A stretch of 64,000 bases of DNA from Pelagibaculum spongiae (lineage in GTDB: Bacteria > Pseudomonadota > Gammaproteobacteria > Enterobacterales > Pelagibaculaceae): contig NZ_QDDL01000004.1 in NCBI RefSeq assembly GCF_003097315.1, positions 186,001 to 250,000 of the forward strand, written 5' to 3'. Below are positions 57,601 to 63,200 of this stretch, piece after piece. Numbering within the stretch: the first letter of the stretch is position 1; every line of letters starts with the position of its first letter. Below the pieces are notes generated by a model, which saw only the letters and a program-made list of their open reading frames with translations, did no database searches and was not told the origin of the DNA. Position numbers and translations under genes: made by a program.

Positions 57601-60220
57601 ATTGGATACCGCACAACAGCAGCAAATCACATTAATTAACGCGGCACCGAGCGCTTTTTATCCGTTAGTTGAAGACCAAAATCACTGGCCGCAACTAGCC
57701 AGCTTGCGCCAGCTGTGGTTAGGCGGAGAACCAATTGCCGCCAATCGTTTACAGGCTTGGTTGGCCAGTGACAATTGCAACACCCAAATTGATAATACTT
57801 ACGGCCCCACCGAATGTGCCGATATCACCACATTTGAGCGTATCGATTTTGCCGAAGTCGCTGACCAAGGCGCCATGGCGCTAGGTCGGCCAATTGATGG
57901 TTTGCAATTACAAGTCGTCGATAGCCAATTACGACCGGTAATACCCGGTTTAGCCGGTGAATTAGTGATTGCCGGTGCCAGCCTTGGATTAGGTTATCCG
58001 GCAGATGCAGCAAAAACCGATCAGGTATTTGTCAGCGATACAAACAACCAAACAGTGTATCGAACCGGAGATTTAGTCCGTCAGTGGTTAATCGAAAACG
58101 GTGAAACTGAGGGTCGCTTGGAATATCTCAACCGAATCGATTTCCAAATTAAATTACGCGGCATGCGAATTGAACCGGCGGAAATTGAAGCGGCAATTTC
58201 AAGCTTGCCTGGCGTTAGCGACAGTCGTGTTCTGGTCGATAAAAACAATCAAACCGAACAGCTGCGCAGCTGGGTGGTTGGTGATCAAACTGTGATTGCC
58301 GAATTAATCGAGCAGGGCAGTTGGCGCACAAATCTGGCCGAAAGTTTGCCATTGCATATGATTCCGGCCAGTTTTGAATATTTGGCGCAATGGCCGTTAA
58401 CTGCCAATGGCAAGGTTGATCGCAAAGCATTGCTAGCGACGACGATCGAGCAAAAATCACAAAAAATTGAATTGCCGCAGGGTGAAGTTGAACAAAAGCT
58501 CGCTACTATTTGGCAGCAATTATTGCCCGGTTTAGAAATAGGCCGAGAGATTGGCAGAAACAGTCATTTCTTTGAAATAGGTGGTCATTCGCTGCTGGCA
58601 ACGCGAATGGCAGCGCAAGCGGCTAATGCATTTTCAATTGAATTGTCGGTGAGGGAGATTTTCCTTCAGCCGCAGCTTCAGCAATTAGCATCGAAAATGG
58701 TTGAGCTTCAATTACAGCAAGCCAACCAACCGCTATTGCCGCTGGTTGCGCAAACTAGAAATGATCAACCTTCGCAGTTAATGCCACTTTCATTGGCCCA
58801 GCAACGCTTATGGCTGGTGCATCAATTGAATCCGCAGTCGTTGGCTTACCACATGCCATTTGTATTGAGGCTGACTGGAAAGTTAGATGCGCAGCGGTTA
58901 GAAAATGCTTTCAAGGCGTTAATTGAACGCCATGAAATTTTGCGTAGTGGTTTTGTCACTGAAAACGATTTACCGCAACAAATGGTTCAAAAAGAAATCA
59001 ACTGGTCGCTACAGCAGGTTGACTTAGACTCAACCGGAACTGAATTACGGCCGACGATTCAAGCTTTGCTGAGCCAGCCGTTTGATTTGCAACAGGCTGG
59101 ATTATTACGAGCCGCTTTGATTGAAGAAAACAGCCAACAGCAATTGGCCAAACAGCCCAGTCATGTTCTTGTCATTTGTTTACATCATATTGTTTCCGAT
59201 GGCATGTCGACCGAGATTTTAGCCAGAGAATTAATGGCGCTTTATCAAAGTCAGGCAGATTTGTCGGTGCTACCGACATTGCCAATTCAATATGCCGACT
59301 TTGCATCATGGCAAAAGCAATGGTTAACCGGAGAGCGCTTGAATCAGCAGCAAGATTATTGGAAGCAGCAGTTAAATTCTGTTGAAGACCTCCAATTAGC
59401 GACTGATTTCCCTCGCAGTCAATCGGTTACCGATGTCGCTGCGTCAATCCCACTCTCTCTGACAGCGCAACAACTAGCGGGGTTGCAGCAGCTAGCCGCA
59501 TCGGCTGACACCACTTTATTTGCAGTTTTAAATGCATCGGTTCAATTGCTGCTGTCGCGCTATACCGGACAGCAAGATTTTGCATTGGGTACGCCGGTTT
59601 CGGGGCGGAATCGGCTAGAAGTAGAAGGATTGATTGGTTTCTTCGTCAATACATTGGTACTGCGAGCTGATTTAAGCGGAGCGCCTAACTTTAACCAGTT
59701 GGTTCAGCGTAGCCGTAACACTTGCCTTGATGCTTGGAGTTACCAGGATTTACCGTTCGACCAAGTAACTGAATTAACAGGGCAAAGTAACCGACAAGAT
59801 CGCAGCCCACTATTCCAAGCGATGATTTTACTCAATCAAATGCCAGCGCCAGCTGATAAAACTTCGACTAAAGGTCTGGCACAATCGCCTGACTCAGATT
59901 CAATTGCGGTTGAAGCACTCAGTGCAGCAGAAGATGGTAAAGGTCGGGCAACTATTAAATTTGATCTGACATTTAGTTTTAATTTGTCGCAAGATAAATT
60001 GAATTTAAGTTTGGATTATCGAAAAGATTTATTTGCCGAAACATCAATGCAAGCAATTGCAGATAGTTTTTCTCTACTGACTGATGCAGTATTGGAGCAT
60101 CCTGAGTTACCAGTGAATCAATTGGAACTTGGGGCTGCTGAGGGCACATCGGTGCATCAGCAGTCAGAAAACAACCAAAAACAACAAGAAACAGAAGAAT
60201 TAGAAGAACTGGAGTTTTGA
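39683..60220 (+). CDS. NRPS protein 5: six C domains, five carriers, four A domains (6845 aa)
   Basis: A 6845-residue synthetase with a TubC-like docking domain (residues 1-65). Module 1: C (HH 214), C* (HH 666), A (TSGSTG 1145; DLKNWGTDIK), carrier Ser1549. Module 2: C (1752), A (2233; DGKDLGVVDK, Glu-like), Ser2614. Module 3: C (2811), C* (3288), A (3782; DLKNWGTDIK), Ser4188. Module 4: C (4383) then carrier Ser4762 with no A domain. Module 5: C (4951), C* (5420), A (5899), Ser6303. A last C domain (HHIVSDGMS, 6501) ends the protein, and its A-T partners start gene 6, so that module is split between two proteins. Modules 1 and 5 share a 3.1 kb near-identical C*-A-T block. The tail is acidic and ends LEELEF. 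ATG start with AGGGA upstream. No thioesterase. Confidence 0.95.
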   Translation: MGSVLELIAQAGRAGIRLWVEQLDSSSPWQLKFRAPKGAMTAELKQQLKANKQLLIDFLADQLTSQQNPIQNSIVKAEVAENGLLPLSFAQQRMWFLYRLQPESYSYNMPFGIKLTGDLNLAALTASVEALTQRHSLLSARFQEADGQPWLTVGHPSNALALEDLSNHIDPVKAADQQALAEMHHQFDLLQAAPFRARLIKVADKKHLLLLTLHHIIGDGWSTRVLMNELAALYQSQLSGAPANLSELSIQYPDFSVWQKNWLSGDRLDKQLGYWKNKLNHLPALKLPESNAQADSLDIAGGHLSSQLSLQQTSRIKAFCREQQITPFMLLLACWQLLLHRVSGQSDFASGTPVAGRNHKELEGLIGFFVNTLVLRADFSGNLTVVELLQQVKKTMLDAQEHQDVPFEKMVDHLLPERQIGESPFFQNMFILQTRNASLQQADASTAQASQNGASDQLQIEPLPARRDTSNFDLIFHIADSDAYKIDLLWRKAKISQVLAQQLLNAYQPLLLRMIDQPQQSLVNLSTETDQQLVSPMQRDIWLSSQQQPDSLQNTLGYAAHLHADVNIELWQQSLQMDADHFSVLRSGFVAGAGQELAFAKTSGSPFAFAFHDFQSLQLTETALKSRINQFIERPFDIEAGTPQALMANQLWQISPNHFVTVFTSHHALMDGAAGMAHLQRIIERYQSLIDGSIADFEIGLPADLHSQMVLEQRAATDRADAIEFWQAKLANAQGLSFRKPLLFDKGAGGSAEDFLPNGSEVNNDPQNNLDRVEKTLKLDAVHIQALRKYCRQNLITPAIYFQGLYGLLIAHYCRADADFAISEFHSGRNRSNADQPGCYYQLAPFIFNHQALNSNSVDDLWQWLSSERKSLKQAGSLSILKQQQLLPQSEIGFSYNFLNFMPQLSFAGQAIDIVRRTPLANGQVQLLVELVKDHLALYLDYSSNDFSDLNLLDRLAHISAQLLGISENDHQQNRAIESLNQLSFLLPDEIQSNKNKLLGEQSQPLNDDVQLRFEAQAEQSAKSIAVICGEQQLSYLQLNQQANQLAHYLNQRGVKAGDTVAICLPRCIEWPMAILAIIKSGAAYLPMDADIPVKRKQYMVEDSSAKLLIDCDWLAANSAELTTLPTSSLPSAAQASDAFYQVYTSGSTGQPKGAAVSRGNIQNLHSWFTRQYQIASTDKSLLVSAFGFDLTQKNLLAVLLQGGTLVIPDMTVFEPKVILDTAQQQQITLINAAPSAFYPLVEDQNHWPQLASLRQLWLGGEPIAANRLQAWLASDNCNTQIDNTYGPTECADITTFERIDFAEVADQGAMALGRPIDGLQLQVVDSQLRPVIPGLAGELVIAGASLGLGYPADAAKTDQVFVSDTNNQTVYRTGDLVRQWLIENGETEGRLEYLNRIDFQIKLRGMRIEPAEIEAAISSLPGVSDSRVLVDKNNQTEQLRSWVVGDQTVIAELIEQGSWRTNLAESLPLHMIPASFEYLAQWPLTANGKVDRKALLATTIEQKSQKIELPQGEVEQKLATIWQQLLPGLEIGREIGRNSHFFEIGGHSLLAVQLASRIRDQFQQELPLRQLFEAPTLQQQAQLIQKISANSNAGLPALVAQVRPAQIPLSFAQQRLWFIEQLNPASAAYHMPAALELDGEVNVTALEQAFLALIQQQEILRTRLPQANGQAWQEIAEAPDNWTLPISQFNADVSEAQLQQQVKQKLAQPFDFVNGPLWRAELIKIADNARHSNKGHGNTSKPRHILLLCMHHIISDGWSISRLTESLAYSYQEYLQQQSVQLPALTVQYADFSIWQRTWLDKQQLELQTAYWSQQLSGIENLHLNTDFNRPKQINSTGASHEFIISKRLSNRLTRLLQQQNATLFHGLLASWQLLLSKLTGQSDFATGTPVAGREHSQLEPLIGFFVNTLALRSDFSEQPSFVDLIQRCKNTMLDAQQHQHLSFEKLVDELSIERNLQQTPIFQNLLVLQNTPKTEISSTDSDASALLIKPFLKGGLEQSKFDIQLTVSETENAELNARLVYQTALFKPQTIQRIAAQFCALLESLLEQPQVRVDQLDWLPEADRLQLAEFNQQPEQLVSFKALPDRLVALAKQYPDSAAVLIDQQSLSFSELDCKSTQLAGLLQQHNAQPETVVASFLPRSLEQIIALWAIWKSGAAWLPLDPAFPPARIQQIIEDANAVALISQQHLVEQVSAEQALNLPIILLDQPWDQSCEFTPVNYSAENLAYLIFTSGSTGKPKGVQIEQGALHHLLITLNQAINNQSENLLGKRVAVNASVAFDGAIKQLMQTSLGATLVLIPDALRLEVRQLSNYLLEKQVDSLDITPSLLQVLVSENLPLPKQLLIGGEAISVSLWQALAEKELSAFNVYGPSENTVDATVKLISGENSCLGKPLANQQIFLLDDQLNPVAVGAVGQIALAGPQLARGYLNDSGLTQQKFVSGQHLQQPRIYLTGDLGYLNANGELCYAGRCDQQLKLRGYRIEAGEIESLLQQHHQVKSAVVRTRQQQLVAWLVCDPNADKTRITSELTSQLRRQLPEYMLPTSWQLLENLPLNRSGKLDEKALPVVDFLQDQLQFEAPQGDTEIALASIWAELLEQQNISRNANFFRIGGHSLLATRMAAKVRTILGRDLPVRQIFETQQLSELATAINGLPQVVARPALLARSAEYNQKLPLSFAQQRLWFIDHLAGGSVPYNMSIALKIDGDLNVDALSEAFKLLIKRHSALRTIFPSDANQNGGQPWQEILDGDGLQLSVESFKTDNWQDLAKQLASEDAAHSFELDQQWLFRARLVCFTGENTHAAPKLLLLCMHHIIGDGWSNDVLLHDLSVLYQQQLSAPTSVKPLARLPIDYADYALWQRNWLQDQPLAELVDWWKSELDGVDQHLDLRPDRPHLAQMSSNGASVPFQIEAGLLSKLEQLAEQQNITLFMLLISAWQLLLSRHANGQQDFCIGIPVAGRDQTELENLVGFFVNGLVLRTDLTGNPSLVELFARVKQRLLNVYEHQDLPVEMLVEALDVQRNTRRAPLVQTAFAFQQQAVGETSQDVYNQAKNSSGQLSFSPLNVAKTTAKYELTLFSRYNTNQSLTGSLEYNSDLFDAETAQLILQQLQTLLQQMANQPDAAIVNLPSITQPQLIEQLQLDAKETEAVLPLTPMQRDMYLSSLQHPQTLENTVGYLAHFHLESGQVLDLDIWQQAVQMTSDFSSAMRLKLVASKQRGHALVWQVIQNYQDAGFSFKDCLADDFNRQQAVATMRQQLIQPFDLSDNTKPLFANHLWKITDQHYIAMLVGHHLVMDGAAGMVHLQQVCDAYQALIKGNFSRFATTEMWHAQSQGEQQATAIEQLNASFNDDQYAVFISQNLQQMDRSSTLAFWKDRLAGQASNLQSLDFRLPHQSPVTNQVISRQLSFDPQHSKAIRSYCRKMKITPALYFEGLYALLIQHYCRADGDFIISEFNSGRNKQMMQQIACCYQLQPFLIQQQSLVADQPVEAFWAAIKQERKAIKQHCDLSVMQLSQLLPNSRIGFSYNFINFLQQVEFSGNNVEIDRATPLAEGQVQLLVEMTSDQLTLFLDYQQNIFSDLQFLQRIACLSHEFLAFGNQTESVTLGQLSLLLPEEKPWLVGHEVGLPGWDIQQKFEYQAARSPQQIAVICGDSQLSYRQLNQRANQLAELLRQQGVSAGDRLAICLPRHTDWFIAIWAAVKIGAAYVPMDADYPPARLQYLLENSQSKILLTHQSIQQRIEQWIPQQSIALALDVLQQQNQLENFSASNVQQLASADDLFYLIYTSGSTGNPKGAAVSRANVANLQQWFINQYQISDQDKSLIISAFGFDLTQKNLFACLLVGGTVVLPEMDQFDPMLVRDQIYQQQITLLNAAPSAFYPLLDTEKDWPLFSSLRQIWLGGEPIVAARLANWVASNSCRAQIANTYGPTECTDIAVAEQLDWSELVNTDSTKPSNPIALGRPVDNVQLLVLDSQLRPVAPGLPGELCIAGAGVGAGYFQDDEKTQQVFIQHPLLDKGQKLYRTGDLVRLWAGNEENPDGRLEYLNRIDFQLKLRGLRIEPGEIEAAICSLDAVEDARVLVDKSSGTEQLRGFAVTGQQPLLPEDWRQLLSQQIPTYMVPASIDLLAEWPLTPNGKVDRKQLLLQVSDQQKAQQLSPLQSETEHQLAEIYAELLNQSEIGRESGFFELGGHSLLATRLMSRIREQFELELPLRAVFETPQLQALAKQIDQQLLKTENQQNIPVLAAVNPRPENIPLSFAQQRLWFIDQMDPGSLAYHMPSALMIEGALNLAALEQTFIQLIQRHESLRTRFIEHDGKPQQQIDPQSVAELWQLQLDKPQHAENNEAEIKQLARQKLTAPFDLQNGPLWRVELIEVSDNQHLLLLCMHHIISDGWSINRLTQEMAVLYQAISSGMSAQQAASRLPALECHYADFALWQRQWLVGQPLQQQLDFWLDNLSQVEDLQLATDYVRPAKLDPAGAGHSFEVDAVLGKQLKKHLSDRNITLFSGLLAGWQLLLSRISGQSQFATGVPVAGRDQQALEPLIGFFVNTLALKADFTKDLNFNQLLEQTQTNMLIAQQHQHLPFEKLVDELVAERHLNQTPIFQNLLVLQNNQTLEAAAEEQNQPISAEALQIRPYFAGAVEQAKFDLQLNASELESGAISLNLSYRSALYKTETISALADGYLMLIERLLLQPELAVSELWPEANSWQEGRTHQQDQNISQLLQLNAVPADQLLQQQLIAICSDLLQRDDLDTASQFFNSGGHSLLATQLVARVRDQLDCEIPVRQIFETPVIGDLATAIQQLNQQQLQQQKMPALVVQTRPEQIPLSFGQQRLWFIDQMASNAAYNMSTALILKGQLNVNALGQSVDLLIARHEALRTVFPANEGQPWQQINSVLDGQLTVSQHQSESWQQDLQQRTDDEAGFCFDLQNGPLYRFQLIDYSNGCYGLLLNMHHIISDGWSVDRMIQELVLGYQLADELQQANIADLINDARLPELPIQYADYAIWQRDWLQPEVLDQQLQWWRDRLYKTPSQLELKPDQPWPEQVSSQGQQLRFSLSAQQTAKIEAICQQQQITPFMLLASVWQIQLSQLAGGQQQFCIGAPVAGRNHQALENLVGFFINGLILPVDLTGNLTFDEYLQRNRQTILDVFDYQHLPVEMILDQLDLPRDSRRQPLVQAGFAWQNLSNQSNDLASEDASGSRPNQPLNGLQVSSLPPQRNSAKYELNLILSPQQKGGQSQIAAVLEYRSDLFLHATAEKISSQFCQLLDKLLAESQQSLVNLSTETDQQLVSPMQRDIWLSSQQQPDSLQNTLGYAAHLHADVNIELWQQSLQMDADHFSVLRSGFVAGTGQELAFAKTSDSPFAFAFHDYQSLQLTETALKSRINQFIERPFDIEAGTPQALMANQLWQISPNHFVTVFTSHHALMDGAAGMAHLQRIIERYQSLIDGSIADFEIGLPADLHSQMVLEQRAATDRADAIEFWQAKLANAQGLSFRKPLLFDKGAGGSAEDFLPNGSEVNNDPQNNLDRVEKTLKLDAVHIQALRKYCRQNLITPAIYFQGLYGLLIAHYCRADADFAISEFHSGRNRSNADQPGCYYQLAPFIFNHQALNSNSVDDLWQWLSSERKSLKQAGSLSILKQQQLLPQSEIGFSYNFLNFMPQLSFAGQAIDIVRRTPLANGQVQLLVELVKDHLALYLDYSSNDFSDLNLLDRLAHISAQLLGISENDHQQNRAIESLNQLSFLLPDEIQSNKNKLLGEQSQPLNDDVQLRFEAQAEQSAKSIAVICGEQQLSYLQLNQQANQLAHYLNQRGVKAGDTVAICLPRCIEWPMAILAIIKSGAAYLPMDADIPVKRKQYMVEDSSAKLLIDCDWLAANSAELTTLPTSSLPSAAQASDAFYQVYTSGSTGQPKGAAVSRGNIQNLHSWFTRQYQIASTDKSLLVSAFGFDLTQKNLLAVLLQGGTLVIPDMTVFEPKVILDTAQQQQITLINAAPSAFYPLVEDQNHWPQLASLRQLWLGGEPIAANRLQAWLASDNCNTQIDNTYGPTECADITTFERIDFAEVADQGAMALGRPIDGLQLQVVDSQLRPVIPGLAGELVIAGASLGLGYPADAAKTDQVFVSDTNNQTVYRTGDLVRQWLIENGETEGRLEYLNRIDFQIKLRGMRIEPAEIEAAISSLPGVSDSRVLVDKNNQTEQLRSWVVGDQTVIAELIEQGSWRTNLAESLPLHMIPASFEYLAQWPLTANGKVDRKALLATTIEQKSQKIELPQGEVEQKLATIWQQLLPGLEIGREIGRNSHFFEIGGHSLLATRMAAQAANAFSIELSVREIFLQPQLQQLASKMVELQLQQANQPLLPLVAQTRNDQPSQLMPLSLAQQRLWLVHQLNPQSLAYHMPFVLRLTGKLDAQRLENAFKALIERHEILRSGFVTENDLPQQMVQKEINWSLQQVDLDSTGTELRPTIQALLSQPFDLQQAGLLRAALIEENSQQQLAKQPSHVLVICLHHIVSDGMSTEILARELMALYQSQADLSVLPTLPIQYADFASWQKQWLTGERLNQQQDYWKQQLNSVEDLQLATDFPRSQSVTDVAASIPLSLTAQQLAGLQQLAASADTTLFAVLNASVQLLLSRYTGQQDFALGTPVSGRNRLEVEGLIGFFVNTLVLRADLSGAPNFNQLVQRSRNTCLDAWSYQDLPFDQVTELTGQSNRQDRSPLFQAMILLNQMPAPADKTSTKGLAQSPDSDSIAVEALSAAEDGKGRATIKFDLTFSFNLSQDKLNLSLDYRKDLFAETSMQAIADSFSLLTDAVLEHPELPVNQLELGAAEGTSVHQQSENNQKQQETEELEELEF
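41235..44338 (+). repeat. 3.1 kb direct repeat, copy 1 (C*-A-T of module 1, protein 5)
   Basis: Matches 55497-58600 at a constant offset of 14262 bases, a whole number of codons. By eye, about ten substitutions fall in the first ~550 bases and none in the remaining ~2.55 kb. It begins just before C* and ends inside the carrier motif GGHSLLA. Confidence 0.93.
41276..42650 (+). other. C* domain 4 (protein 5, module 1)
   Basis: Begins LVSPMQRDIWL, has HHALMDGAAG (base 41678), EFHSGR, GCYYQLAPF and FSYNFLNF. It stands between the C domain and the X-type A domain. Near-identical to C* domain 6. Boundaries approximate. Confidence 0.78.
49121..50515 (+). other. C* domain 5 (protein 5, module 3)
   Basis: Begins LPLTPMQRDMYL, has HHLVMDGAAG (base 49544), EFNSGR, CCYQLQPF and FSYNFINF. 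It is clearly related to C* 4 and 6 but diverged throughout, so it was not part of the recent duplication. It also precedes an A domain with code DLKNWGTDIK. Confidence 0.77.
53750..53866 (+). other. Junction where module 4 of protein 5 lacks its A domain
   Basis: The C domain runs through LIERLLLQPELAVSELWPE and is followed after about 45 linker residues by the carrier (LLQQQLIAICSDLLQ, then FFNSGGHSLLATQ with Ser4762). The distance from the C-domain HH motif to the carrier serine is 379 residues, against 862 in module 2 of the same protein. The difference of 483 is one complete A domain. Confidence 0.9.
55497..58600 (+). repeat. 3.1 kb direct repeat, copy 2 (C*-A-T of module 5, protein 5)
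   Basis: Second copy of the block at 41235-44338. After base 58600 the copies diverge abruptly within the carrier (LLAVQLAS against LLATRMAAQ). The sharp edges and uneven distribution of differences point to recent duplication or gene conversion. Confidence 0.93.
55538..56912 (+). other. C* domain 6 (protein 5, module 5)
   Basis: Almost identical to C* domain 4; HHALMDGAAG begins at base 55940. Differences from copy 1 are a few substitutions near its N-terminal part (for example GTGQE for GAGQE and DYQS for DFQS). Confidence 0.78.
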
Positions 60221-63200
60221 TGCATCCGACACCTTTCGGGCTAATCAAGCAGCTGCAAGCGCTTGGTGCTGAGTTAAAACTTGCCGATGGCAAATTAAAA
60301 TTACAGGCACCTAAAGGTGTTGTAACGCCGCAAATAGCTGAACAAATTAAATCAGCAAAGCAGCCGTTAATTGACTGGCTTTCTACTTGGCAAACCGGGT
60401 ATTTACCGCAATTAATTGAACTGCAAGCTAGCTGGAATCCTGACAATTCAGCGATATATTCCAGCGGGGCGAGTTACAGCTATCGGCAGTTGATCGATAA
60501 ATCTGCAAATCTCGCAGGTTACTTGCAGCAGCGAGGGCTTAAAGCTGGCGATCGGGTTGCTGTTTTGCTGGATCGAAACATCGATTTACCGCTAGTGTTA
60601 TATAGTATTTGGCGTGCTGGAGCTGTTTGGTTGCCGTTGGATAGCCAATGGCCATTGGCGCGACAAAAAGCCGTGTTGCAAGATGCTAAGCCTGCTTTTT
60701 TAATCAGTCATTCTGAGTTAGCAAATAATCTTGATACAAGCAAAAGCCCAGAATATTCTGATTTTCAGCTGTGTTTAATCGACCAGTTGCCACAACAGAA
60801 CCACCCATTTCAGCCGGTGCTTCTCAATTCGACGATGGCGGCGTATTTGATTTACACCTCTGGTTCTACCGGTGCTCCGAAAGGGGTTCAGATAAACCAT
60901 GGCGCGATCACCCATCTATTTAAAGCTTTACACGGCACGGTTTATTCAGGACGGGATTTAACTGCAAAAAAAATTGCGGTCAATGCTTCGGTCGCTTTTG
61001 ATGCCTCGATGAAGCAGCTGATTCAGTTGGCTGCAGGGGCGACAATTGCACCGATAGATGAACTGACGCGGCTAAACCCCGAAGCCTTGGCTGGCTGGTT
61101 AAATATCAATGGTGTTTATGGGTTGGATCTTACGCCGTCGCTTGCCCGTCAATTATTACCGGAATTAAAACAACTGCCCGCTGACTCACGCCCAAATATC
61201 ATGTTAATTGGCGGTGAGGCGATTGATCTGCAGCTATGGCAGCAATTAGCAAGGCTAGAAGCGGTAACCTCATTCAATGTTTATGGCCCTACAGAAGCCA
61301 CAGTCGATACCACTTCAGTAGAAATAACCGAGAACAACCAACCTTGTTTAGGCTCGCCACTGCCTGGTTATCAGGTGCAAATACTCGACGACCTGCAACG
61401 CCCTGTAATGAGCGGTGCAGCAGGGGAATTGGCGATTTCAGGGGTTGGTTTGGCCGATGGTTATATTAATCAGCCGCAATTAACTGCAGAAAAATTTATT
61501 CATTTAAATCACCCAACTGATGGTAGCACTCGCTGGTATTTAACCGGCGATAAAGCCCGCTTCAATCACCTTGATTTGTTAGAATACCTGGGCCGATTTG
61601 ACGATCAGATTAAGTTACGTGGCTATCGAATAGAGCTAGGTGAAATTGAAGCCGCACTACTATCGAACCCACAAATCCAACACGCGGCAGTACTTTTAAA
61701 ACAGCGTAAAGCCAGCCAAACCTCAGATGAAAAACACGATTATTTAGTGGGTTATTACTCTCTAAATGCTGGCCAGATATTAGATAAAGAACAGTGCCGC
61801 AAACAATTAACCATAGCGCTGCCAGCCTACATGTTGCCGCAACAGTTGATTGAATTGGAGGTAATGCCACTAACGGTCAATGGAAAAGTTGATCGCAAAT
61901 CATTGCCTGAACCTGAACAGCTGGAGAGAAAAGGCGACTTCCCACAAAGTGAATTGCAAATAGCGATTGCTGGTACATGGAAGGAACTACTTAATTTAAC
62001 CAGCGATGAGCCGATTTTCCTACAAGATGACTTCTTTGCTTTGGGCGGCCATTCCTTGTTAGCCGCTCAGCTCATCGCACGAATTAACAGACAGCACCAA
62101 ATTAACCTGCCATTGAGAGTTATCTTCGAAAGTCCACAGTTAGAGGCGTTCACTCAACAGATTTCAATTCAGGCAAGCCAGCCTAAGCTGCCTAAAATAA
62201 TAAAGAAAGTTTTTATTGAAACCGATATTATACCATTATCTTTTCAGCAGGAGCGATTGTGGTTTTTGTCCCGTTTAAATCCTGAAAGCGCTGCGTTTAA
62301 TATGCCGCTGGCTATGTTAATCAGGGGCAAGGTAAATTCGGTCGCTTTGAATCGCGCATTACAAATGCTGGTCAATCGACATTCAATTTTACGAAGTCGC
62401 TTTGTCGCCAACAATGGAGAGGGCGGACAGCAGATTGATGCCGTTCCGGCACAAATACTCCATTTTGAACAACGGTTTGATTTAGCCGATAAACCACAAG
62501 AACAAGTTCGCTTAGCTGATTTGGAAGCGCTGCGTAGCTTTGATTTAGAAAGCCAGCATCCAATTCGCGCCAGATTAATTGAAGTTTCTGACCATCAAAA
62601 TTTACTGCTGATCAGTTTGCATCACATTGCATCGGATGGTTGGTCGAATCGAATATTGTTACAGCAGCTTATCGCTTTTTATCAAAAGGCCTCGCTGGAT
62701 TTACTGCAGAAAAACTCAACAAATAGCTTGCTGATAGAAAATAGCGATTCTCAACTTTGTTATGCCGACTATGCACAATGGCAGAGAGAAAACTTTGGGC
62801 CGCAGCAGTTAGAAAAAAGCCTTCAATATTGGCAGCAACGATTATCCGACGCACCATCATTGTTACAGCTAGCAACCGATCGGCCGCGGCCGGAAGTTTC
62901 CAGTGGCGCTGGTGCTTTGGTTAATCGAAAATTAGACGCTAAGTTACTACAGCAGTTGAATCAGTTTGCCCGGCAAAAACAAATGACACTATTTATGTTG
63001 TTGCTGTCTGCCTGGCAAATGCTGCTAATGCGGCACAGCGGTCAAGATGATTTATCGGTGGGTGTACCGGTTGCTGGTCGAAGCCAAAGTGAATTAGAAG
63101 ATTTGGTTGGATTTTTTGTTAATGCGGTGGTGATGCGCGCCACTGTTAATGGCAACCAGTCGATTGATCAGTTCTTAGAAAAAAATCGCGCCGATGTGCT

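Noticed and set aside
60000-60220. Thioesterase or reductase release domain at the end of protein 5
   Set aside because: The sequence after the last carrier is a complete C domain followed by an acidic tail; there is no GxSxG or reductase motif.
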